From the NCBI GenBank assembly GCA_029339195.1, contig JAPTJF010000178.1, positions 51,088 to 115,087 on the forward strand: DNA of 64,000 bases. The letters run 5' to 3'. The notes beneath the pieces were generated by a model, which saw nothing but the letters and a program-made list of their open reading frames with translations, ran no database searches and had not been told where the DNA came from. Both the position numbers and the translations under genes were made by a program. The stretch is from Micractinium sp. NFX-FRZ (Eukaryota; Chlorophyta; Trebouxiophyceae; Chlorellales; Chlorellaceae). Shown here in pieces: positions 9,912 through 18,651 of this stretch; positions within the stretch are counted from its first letter, which is position 1, and each line of letters begins with the position of its first letter.

Positions 9912-12897
9912 GGGCACCCACCCGCTGTGCCCTGGCTGGCTGCTTCCTTGCAGAGGGAGGCATTGCGTCGTCAGATGAGGAGGGCGCCATCACCGGCACG
10001 GCAGCCCCTGCGGCAGAGGGCACGACAGCAGCAGCAGCAGCAGCAGCAGGCGGGGCAGCAGCAGCAGCGGAGGGCAGCGCAGGAGCGGAAGCGGACGCCG
10101 GCGCAGCGGGCGCAGCGCCTGCCTCGGGAGCAGCGGAGCCTGCCGCTGCCGATGGGGTGAGGCTGGGGAGGGGCTGCTGCGGCGGCGGCGGCTGCTGCTG
10201 CTGCTGCTGCGCTGGGGATTGCCACGGTGCTGGTCAGCAAGGGCGCATGGATTCCTGCCACACCCCTTGTGTTTGCTGCAAGCGTGGCTGTTTTGCATGG
10301 CACCCATGGGGCTGCCGATGCCACGCCAGGCGGCCGCGCAGCACCGCCTGCCGCTCGGCCCTCCCCGCGTGCCCTCCCGGCCTCCTCACCAGCCTCTCTC
10401 CGGCTGCGCACCTGGTGCTGCCTGTGTGCTGCCTGCCTGCTCACCCAAGTATGTTCAACCGAAACATGATTCCAAATGCTACTTTGCTGCCCCGCAGGAC
10501 CAGGCGGGTGCAGGCGGGGTGGCGGAGGAGGACCGAGAGTTCATTCAGACGCTCAACGAGGTGGGTGCTGGCCTTGCCCAGTGGTGGTGCCTGCACCCCA
10601 CTGAACCCCACAGGGCCCACCCTCAGGGCAGAACGCTGGGGAAGGGCGGGTGCTTGAAACATCAAAAGGGAGAGTGGACAAGGCGCATACCCTCAGGGAT
10701 GGGCGGGGGTGGCTGGGGCGGTGGTTATTGGAGCGGGAGGAGGAGGCAGTCTGCTGTCATTTAATCAATCATTCATTCATTCAACAGTGCCGCAGCAACA
10801 CAAAAGTGTGATGCACATGCGTCGCCCCAGCATTAGGAGGCAATCTGCTGTCGCTCGCGCCTTGCACTGATTGTCTGCTGCTCGCGCCTTGCACTGATTG
10901 TCTGCTGCTCGCGTCTTGCACTGATTGTCTGCTGCATTGCCACCCCCCCGCCCGCAGGACCTGTCCCGCATCAACACCTACTTTATGGAGCGGGAGGAGG
11001 AGGCGGTGATCCGGCTGCGCGCGCTGCAGGACGAGCGCGGCGCGGCGGAGCGGGACAGCGCGGAGCTGGAGGAGCTGCGCAGTGAGGTGGGCCGGGTGGG
11101 GAGGGCAGGGGTGTGGGTGGGGGTGGGGGGTGGGGGTGGGAAGATGGAAGGTACAGGGGAGGCTCCGTGTACACGCTGTGGCCTCTTCTTCCCCACCCCA
11201 TCCTCCCCCCCCTCCCCGCCTTCTTCTCTTCCGCAACCAGCTGCTGCTGCTGCTGCTGCCGCACCGGAGCCCGGTCAGGCAGCCCGGCACACACCCAGAG
11301 CCCCCCCCTTGTGTGCCACACCCCCTTGTTCTGCCCCCCCACAGATGGTGGACTTCCACGGCGAGCTGGTGCTGCTGCTGCACTGGAGCCTGGTCAACTA
11401 CGCCGCCGTGGCCAAGATCCTGAAGAAGCACGACAAGCTCACGGGCAGCCGCCTGCGCGCCCCCGTGCTCGCATCGGTGCTGCACCAGGTGGGGAGGGGG
11501 AGGCGTGTGGTAGGTGGGGCAGGGCTGGGTGGGTGCAGGCACGCGAATGGGGTGGTCCTGCCTCTGTTGGCTGACGGGCTGCGCGCCCCCGCGCTGGCCT
11601 CCGTGCTGCACCAGGTGGGGGGGAGGAGGAGGCCTGGGAAGGTGGGGCAGGGCTGGGTGGGTGCAGGCACGCGCATGGGGTGGTCCGTTCTCTTTTGGCT
11701 GACGGCCTGCGTGCCCACGTGCTGTCATCGGTGCTGCACCAGGTGGTGGGGAGGGGGAGGAGGCGTGTGGGAGGTGGAGCTGGGTGGGGCGGTGGTCAGC
11801 AGACGGAGCGGCGTGTGCTTCCTTGGCTGACAAACTGCGGGTCGCCTGCTTGTGCTGGCCTCCGTGCTGCACCAAGTGGGAAGGAGGAAGCATGTGGGAG
11901 GGTGCAGCAAGCAGGGTGCGGTGGCGGCGCGCGAATGCAGTGGACGTCTCTGTCCTGGCTGGCCGCCAGAGCAGACGTGCCGGAGCTGCCGCAGGCTGTG
12001 ATGTGATCCTCCTCAGCCTGCCCTCCCCACCCTCCCCCTACCTGCCCCACCCTGCAGCCCTTCCTCTCCACCGAGAGCATCAGCCAGCTGGTGAAGGAGG
12101 CGGAGCAGCATGTGCAGGAGCTGACGCAGCTGTGCGGCGGCGGCGGCGGCGGCGCAGGTGCGCACGCGGGCAGACGTTGGGCCCGGTGGCGGTCAGGCCC
12201 ACAGTCTGCTCATGCCGCTGCTGCTGGCGGGCGGGCTTGCAGGTGCAAGTGCCCTGCTCTGAGGGTGGGCAGTGGTGTCCCCCTGTGCAGCACCCACCCA
12301 TCCCATGATCTGGTGAAACCAACCGCCCTGCTCCGCTTGTGCACCCGTGACGCAGGGGCCGCCACGGCAGAGGGCAGCGCCGAGGCGCACGCTGACCCCG
12401 AGGCAGCGCCGATGGCAACAGGCGGCAGCGCACACCTGGCGGTGTACAAGCGCACACGCGCTGCGCTGCACATGCTCAACGACATGCAGGCAAGCTGAGG
12501 ACAGGGGAGAGAGAGCAGAGCACATGCCTCTGCTGTGATGGCCGCTGCTTGCCTCCACGCCCTGCTGCTGCATGCCGTTCGTGCCTTGACCTGCTGCATG
12601 CCACGTCCTCTACCTGCTGCATGAGTGCATGCCGTGTCTACGTCTGCCGCCGCCGCCGCTGCTGCACGCGTGGCTGCTGCGGCGGGTGGCAGATACTCTC
12701 ATGCAACTGCACTGCTGCCGCTCTGCCCCGCATTGGTGCAGGAGGGAGCCTCCACTCCCAGCACCCTGCTGCCTCCCTCAACAGCAAACTCGGACGCCGC
12801 TCCAGACGGCAAGAAGCTGCGCACGGGAGCACAGCCGACGCAGCCGCCGCAGCAGCCGGAGCAGCAGCCGGAGCTGCTTGTGGTGGAGGCGCACTGA
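9264..12897 (+). CDS. SPX-domain protein (inositol pyrophosphate/phosphate sensor type)
   Basis: Exons 9264..9338, 9634..9712, 9954..10156, 10498..10560, 10958..11086, 11345..11488, 12058..12157, 12356..12489 and 12742..12897; 360 residues. The last intron would use a GC donor (CAG|GCAAGC at 12490). If that intron is not spliced, the protein stops at 12498 (311 residues). SPX domains bind inositol pyrophosphates and report cell phosphate status. The hallmarks are all present: N-terminal [10 protein letters not shown], the first Lys cluster NYKKLKKLIK (across exons 1-2), [17 protein letters not shown], and the second cluster AKILKKHDK. No EXS, RING, VTC or MFS domain follows, so it is a stand-alone SPX protein like plant SPX1-4, which restrain PHR-type transcription factors. 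An Ala/Gly-rich insert (about residues 55-115) splits the SPX helices. Confidence 0.85.
9882..9912 (+). repeat. Intronic (CTG)n microsatellite
   Basis: About ten uninterrupted CTG units in intron 2 of the SPX gene, roughly 40 nt before the acceptor. They form part of its pyrimidine-rich context. Confidence 0.85.
10856..10941 (+). repeat. 27-nt tandem repeat x3 before an acceptor in the SPX gene
   Basis: The unit beginning cttgcactgattgtctgctg recurs with a 27-nt period at 10861, 10888 and 10915. It ends just upstream of the polypyrimidine tract and acceptor of the 10958 exon. CTGAT-like branch-point candidates are repeated in each unit. Confidence 0.8.
11449..12000 (+). repeat. ~126-nt tandem repeat duplicating an exon end and its 5' splice site
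   Basis: The 3' end of the 11345..11488 exon plus its donor recurs with boundaries after 11614 and 11742, and degenerately near 11876. A fifth partial unit follows. Units share ctgcaccag|gtgg and the downstream tggctgac segment. The first spacing is exactly 126 nt and open in frame, so use of the second donor would add 42 residues. Confidence 0.85.
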
Positions 12898-13861
12898 TGT
12901 GTGTCGGCCAGCCGATTGACTCGCCGCTTGTGCTGGTTGGCTGGCCTGGTTAGGCAGCGCCTGCCTGCGGGCAGCTCATTCCACACGTAAAACCGGTACT
13001 CTTTCTCCCCGGCTTCTCTTCGGATTCGAATGTATGTTACACACACGCCGTCAGACCAGCTAGGGCACTTTTCATTGCTGTTGCGCATGAGTTTTGTGCC
13101 CACGTTCCCACCAGGCGGGCCCCTCCCTTGTACACACCCACCAGCTTCCCCCCAGGAAGCCACCTGCCAGCTTCCTCCGGGAACCGGTGCGGCACGCCCC
13201 TCCCCCGTTTTATGACAGCTCGCCCTCGTGCTCCCATTCCGTTTGCCAGCCATACGGGAGCGCAGCCCCCTGCCTCTAGTTTTGTTCCACCCGCCTCATC
13301 GCCCACTAGTGACCGTCCACCCATCCCTGCTGCCGAGGGCCTCATGAGCGCTTGCCTGGGCGGTGCCCGGCTTTGGGATTGATATTGTGCACGCGCTCAG
13401 GGACTGATATTGCAACCATCCGCCCGCTCAACTTGAGAATCACAGTAGGGGGGTGGTGTGGGTAAGAGGCCGCACAGGTGGTGCTTGCTGCTCTTCATGG
13501 CTTACAGGCTTACAGGCCGCATGCTTTGGTTCAGTGGCCTGTGCAACTGTGCAACACGCCCATCCAAGAGGTTGTGCAAAACATGTGTATGTAGTGGCAA
13601 GCTGCAAATGCTATGCTCCACTCTTCCGTGGTCTGGCAGGTGCTGTGTACTGTTGTGTGGCTGCCATCTGTGCAAGCGGGGCGCTGTTCATGCAGAGCTG
13701 CATTATATTTGTGTTGCATCACCTCCGACCAATCAACCGTGCGCCGCACAGCAAGCATCGACTCCGCACTCCGTGGTGGGCCAGAGCATGCAGGTTTTAC
13801 AACACCTGCATTGGGAGTCAAGGCGTACCCTTTCAGGCTGAGCCATCTGTTGTGCTCTTGT
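12898..13861. other. Convergent intergenic region
   Basis: Lies between the SPX and F-box/LRR stops. It is less GC-rich than the genes. Short open frames on both strands show no domain or codon bias. A donor-like site at 13966 means the LRR gene might continue into this region, but no LRR-like exon was recognised. Confidence 0.4.
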
Positions 13862-16111
13862 TCAGTTCATCCGCGGTTTAAGCAACACATCAGCCAGCTG
13901 TTGTTTGCAGAGTGCAGGCTGTAAACCCCATGAGCAAGGCAAGACGCAACACGCGCCCTTGCTTACCAGGGTTTTGAGGGCCGTCAGGTGGCTAAACACC
14001 GTCTTGACGTCGCTGCCCCGCAGCCCCAGCCGTGGGTTGCTCCACAGGTCGATGTATGTGAGGCTTTGCAGCTGTCCCTGGGAGAGCAATGTGGGTACGG
14101 CGCGCAAGTGGCAGCCGGTCATCTCCAGGCGGCACAAGCTGGCGCACAGCGCAGGCCCTGGGCGGAAACTGTCCTTTGGATCAATCAGCATGTTGTGGTT
14201 GAGCAGCAGCGTGCGGACGCCAAGCCCTGCACAGCATATGGGTATCATGAACATGTGAGGAGTTGAAAATACATAAAATACGCTCTGTGAAGCTGGAGCA
14301 TGCTTCCGGCAAGTTGTTGTGCCCTTGCGCCAAAATCCAGTAGGAGGCAATGCAGTGGTCGTACCTGCCACAAACGTGGGCACCTCCCTCAGCCTGCACC
14401 ACCCCAGGCTCAGGTGCTGAAGGTGGGAGAGCTGCGACAGGTCGGCGGGGAGGCGCACGCCAGGCGTCTCATCCTCATCCTCATCCTCATCTTCATAGCC
14501 ACTCACGCCACGCAGGCCTCTGTACTCCCTCAAGGTGTACGGGTCGAATGGGTTGGTGAAGTCCTCCTCATGGAACTGAATTGGCTCCGAGCCCTCCACC
14601 CGCAGGCTGGTGAGGCTGGCGAGGCTGCCCACGAGCGCGGGTACCTCGGGCTCCGTCACCCAGCCTTCACCCTCAATGAACTTTGGCAGCCGCACAGGGT
14701 GAGGGAGAGCAGGGACGGCGCGCTGGGCAGCTGCGCCCCCGCGGGAAGGCGCCCAAGGGCCTTGTTGAGGGTGTCCAGCTCCAAATCCAGGCTGGCCAGC
14801 TGGCTGCAGTTGAACATGTCCTGAATGGATGGCAGCGGAACATCAAACGGCAGGGATGAGGCCACATGGCAGCTGGCAGTTGTATGTATGGCAGCGGGAC
14901 ATTGAATGGCAATGATGAGGCCACATGGCAGCAGGCATGGGTATCACGCAGCGCACTGGGTGCTCAGCACGTGTCTGGCGCGGCAGGCCTGCGACGGCTT
15001 GCATGTATGCCAGGTGGCGGTTACACAGGCGCCATGAGCAGCCCACCTGAACGTCGTACGTTGTTTTCCAGCCCATGCTCAGGTCGGCGAGGGCTGGCGC
15101 AGCACCCAGGCCGTGCACCCTGCCGCCAGTGACGCCCAGCTGACTGAGCTGCGCCAGCGCTGCCAGGGTGGGGCTGTTCAGCGCAAAGCTGTGGCTGAGG
15201 TTGACCTCCAGACAGCGGAGCTCTGTCAGGCTGGTCAGCCAGCCAAACGGGGGGGCAGCGGGTGGGCGCTGGTTGACAGCGAGGATGAGCTCTTTGTCCT
15301 GATGCACACGCAGCTCGGTCAGGCTGGTGTGGCGGCTGATCAGCGGCAGGCACGTCAGGTCGGAGCGGTGGTAGCGCCAGGTGAGCCCCCGCAGCCGCGG
15401 CATGCTCATTTGCAGAATGTTGCTGCCGTCCAAGGCACTGCCCGCTCGCGCCCTCCCGCCGTACTCGCCGCCCCACCACGTGACATGCAGGCGCTGCACC
15501 ATTCCTGCCCGCTGCTGTGCCCATGCTAGCAGAGACGCCGTGTGCCGTGCCGCCTTGTCCGGTGAGTAACCAAAGTGCCCAAGCTTGAGCTGCAAGTCGG
15601 CCCACAGCTGCGGGCTGCACTTGTATGCTTCATCCCACCGCTTGCTGACAAAAGGCAGCCACTTCCTGGGGAGGGTTGTTGGGGATTGGCAGAGGACACG
15701 AGGGTGGGGTGGGGTGGGCATGGAGCGGGCGGGCGAGAGGGCGGCGGGCGGGCGGGCGGATGGATGGAGAGAACGTGGCCTGCAGGCGCACATGTTCCAT
15801 GCAGCGTTGGGCACACGCATAGGGGGACGGACCGAGCGTCCAGAGCTGCGTGAGGGCTTGTGAAAACACGGGGGTCTGGGGCAGGCGTCCCTGAGGCGTC
15901 CAAGGCTTCTTGGCAACCCCTAACCCCCACACCCCTGAACAGCAGCCCACCTGTCCTCCTGGGGCAGCTTGGAGAAGATGAGCCCCAGCACCTCGGTGGG
16001 GCAGGCGGAGGCGGGTGAGGAGCGGGCACTCATGACTGCAGAAAAGGTCGTTGTAGTGCTGCAGCTGGGCGGGTTTACAAGGGAGATGCATGCCATGCCA
16101 GCCGCTGGCAC
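13862..16111 (-). CDS. F-box / leucine-rich-repeat protein
   Basis: Exons in genomic order: 13862..14226, 14365..14624, 14696..14820, 15047..15665, 15951..16111. The start is at 16111 or, more simply, Met 16033 (MSARSSPASACP). The F-box (CPTEVLGLIFSKLPQEDRK, running into W and VSKRW) recruits SKP1/cullin E3 ligases; the following LRRs (LTELRVHQD, LTELRCLEVNLS, LASLDLELDTLN, LQHLSLGWCRL, VRTLLLNHN, LTYIDLWSNPRL) would bind the substrate. An acidic Glu-Asp run interrupts the LRRs. The 71-nt intron 14625..14695 restores frame but removes LRR-like coding text; a one-base frameshift near 14694 is the alternative. The C-terminus is uncertain because a good donor (CTG|GTAAGC) precedes the stop. Target unknown. 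Confidence 0.65.
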
Positions 16112-16210
16112 CAGGCAGCGTCAGCGGGGGACACCCTGGTAGGGTTCTGAAGGCCGCCACGCTTCCCCTTGCTTCTGCGCGTTGTAACTCCGTGCACGTG
16201 GTAGTGCGAA

Positions 16211-16230
16211 AGCATGTATGTATACATGCT
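16211..16230. promoter_or_regulatory. Palindrome agcatgtat-gt-atacatgct
   Basis: Nine-base arms are perfectly complementary around a 2-nt centre, in an AT-richer patch of the divergent promoter. This is the form expected of a dimeric DNA-binding protein site. Confidence 0.45.
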
Positions 16231-16260
16231 TTTCTGTCCACCCTCAAGCCAAGTTGACCC

Positions 16261-16296
16261 TCTGGAGTGATCGCGAGCTCTGGAGTGATCGCGAGC
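16261..16296. repeat. Exact 18-nt direct repeat in promoter
   Basis: tctggagtgatcgcgagc occurs twice head to tail without mismatch. Each unit contains the palindromic core tcgcga. Confidence 0.7.
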
Positions 16297-16489
16297 GTAC
16301 AAGGTGCTAATTTCTTTGGTGGCTGCTGAATGATTGTCCGGGCCTAAGCTCGCGGTGCGCTTCCAGCACCTTCGCCCCGCCTGGCCCCGCTCGCCGTCCC
16401 GCCGCCCCGCCGCTTGATCAACCCTGCTTCACCTGCCTACTGTGCTGCAGTGCCACCACACCATCCACTTTCGCTGAGCCTGCAGTTGC

Positions 16490-18199
16490 ATGCAGACACC
16501 AAGGCGCATTCCAGCCCTGGTGCGACGCCTGCGCCAGGGCAGCAGCGAGGCGCAGCAGGTGTCAGCAGCGCACACGCTGCGCACGCTTTGTGACGAGTCG
16601 GAAGAGGCCGGGGCAGCCATTGCGGCAGCAGGCGCAATCCCAGCCCTGGTGCGCTGCCTGCAGCGGGGCGGCAGCGAAGGCTTGCTGGACGCAGCAGCTC
16701 TGGCACTGTTCAGCCTATGCTGCGATCATCCTGCCCACGTTGCAGCCATGGCAGCAGCGGGTGTTGTACCCGCGCTGGTGGGGCAGCTGCAACGCAGCAG
16801 CAGCGAGGAGGCGGAGGCAGCAGTAGCTGGCCTGCTGACGGGATTGTCCTCTCAGGATCGTGACAGCCGGTCAGCCATTGCAGCAGCAGGGGGCATTCCT
16901 GCGCTGGTGCGGCTTGTGCAGCACGGCCGCAGCGAGACATCACGATCGGCCGCGGTGGGAGTGTTGGTGAATCTTGCTGACAACAGCCCTGGATGCCTGG
17001 AGCGATGTGCAGCCATTGCTGCCGCCGGCGGCATCCCAGCACTGGTGCACCGCCTGCAGGACAGCGACGCGGACAACTGGCAGGGGTGGGCAGGTGCAGC
17101 TCTGCACAACCTGGCGAGGGGCAGGCGTGGCCTTGCGGCAGACATTGCGGCTGCTGGCGCGATCCCCGTGCTTGTCACGCGCCTGCGCAACGACAGCGCT
17201 TTGGTGCAGACGCACGCGGCCATGGCGCTTGACGCCTTGTCCTTTGAAGAACACTGCGCGGCCATCGCAGCAGCAGGCGGCATACCCCCGCTGGTGCACT
17301 GCCTGCACAGCGGCGGCAGCAAGACTGCGCAGCATGCAGCTGCAGCACTGAGCAACCTTGCGTGCAGCGGGCCAGAGCTCTGTGCGCGCATCGAAGCAGC
17401 AGGTGGCAGTGCCGCTTTGGTGCAGTGCGTAAGGCAGAACCTGGTCAATGAGACAGGCTTGCAGGCGGCGGTCACTGCACTGGCCCACCTAGCTCGCAGC
17501 AGCGGCGACTGCCAGGCAGCCATTGTGGCCGCCGGTGGCATGCAGGCGCTGCAGCAGCTGGAGCGAGACTGCCCCAGCCAGCTGGTGCAGCAGGCCGCCG
17601 CTGCTGCACTTTCCAGCCTGTCGGAGCAGGTGTCACGGCAGGGCGAGGAGGGGGAGGTGGCGCCGGAGGAGGGAGAGGAGGAGCAGTGTGCCAACGACGA
17701 GGGAGAGGATGAGGAGGAGGCAGCTGCGGATGTGGCGCCGCTGCAGGGTGTAACAGGAGAGGAGGAGGCAGTGCCAGAGGCGGCAGGAGGGGAGCAGGAG
17801 GCGCATGCGCAGCATCAGCAGCAGCAGGTGGCAGCACAGGGCGCGGCGGGGGCCGCTGCCGCCGGCACCGCCAGAGTGTGTGCGGCCGAGGGGTGCGGCA
17901 GCGCTCAGCGCCTGCGCCGCTGCAGCGGGTGAGCGCCACAGCATGGAGGCGGGCACATGGCTGCTCATGGATTGGCCCGCCGCCAGCTTGGGGCTTTGCA
18001 GCACACTTTGCACTTCTGCAATGCTGGTCACAGACTCTGCCCTCCCCTCCCTCCCTCCGTTCCCTTTGCCCGCAGGTGCCGGGCGGTGCGCTATTGCAGC
18101 GAGGCATGCAGCCGGGCGTATTGGAAGGCCCACAAGCCCGAGTGCCGGCGCCTGCAAGCGGCGGCCTCGGCTGCCTCCTCACAGTCGATCGGCGAGTGA
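16490..18199 (+). CDS. Armadillo-repeat protein with C-terminal MYND zinc finger
   Basis: Exons 16490..17928 and 18076..18199; 520 residues. A TGA lies in frame just upstream of the start ATG. About nine 42-residue ARM repeats run from residue 5 to 385, each with the pattern AAIAAAGGIPALVRxLxxGS and ALxNLA. An acidic Glu-rich linker (residues ~385-430) and an Ala/Gln stretch follow. A MYND finger spans ~465-508: CAAEGC...CSGC...YCSEAC...HKPEC, split by the single intron. ARM solenoids bind peptides or nucleic acid; MYND fingers bind proline-rich peptides in transcriptional or chromatin regulators. The partner is unknown. The near-identical ARM units suggest expansion by internal duplication. 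Confidence 0.85.
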
Positions 18200-18651
18200 T
18201 GAAACGGTGTTACGGTGACCGGCCTTGCTCTGTGCGTGATGCTCTGCCAGTAATGCTGTGCATGTATGCACACGCATCAGTGAAGCACGGAGGATGGGAG
18301 GTTACAGATCATCTGTGGCTGATGTGATAATGTGATGGCTGACATGATGTAGCTGCCCAGGATAGGCAGGTGGTGATTAATATTTAGGTGCAAGAGAAAT
18401 GCATTTGCTCAAATGCAAGGTGGCAGCGTGAGGGGCATTGGAATGCAACAGCCCGTGCCGACGCTTGGGGGTTCACAAGATGGGCGAAATAGAGGCAAGG
18501 GCTGCCACTACACACATGCACCACAGGTCCGCGCTGCTCATTTGTGAACGAATTGCCATCTGGCTGGAAGGACAAATCAAGGATAGTCAATTTGAAGGAC
18601 GAATCACGAATGTCGCACACTTTTCATTTTGGTTGGCCACGCAGCACGCTT
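18200..18651. other. Convergent intergenic region
   Basis: Between the ARM-MYND and C69 stops. AT-richer, with no gene. A TGTAA motif for the minus gene lies at 18302-18306. Confidence 0.5.
18302..18306 (-). terminator. Candidate TGTAA poly(A) signal of the C69 peptidase gene
   Basis: Reads TGTAA on the minus strand, ~350 nt beyond the stop of the minus-strand gene. The distance is long, so moderate confidence only. Confidence 0.3.

Larger units (their letters stand above)
16112..16489. promoter_or_regulatory. Divergent promoter (F-box/LRR and ARM-MYND) with repeats
   Basis: About 380 bp between divergent starts. It holds a 20-nt interrupted palindrome at 16211-16230 and an exact 18-nt tandem duplication at 16261-16296, both candidate factor-binding sites. 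Confidence 0.5.

Noticed and set aside
13531..13821. Possible extra 3' exon of the F-box/LRR gene (open minus-strand frame)
   Set aside because: No LRR pattern and no convincing acceptor joined to the donor at 13966; left out of the model.
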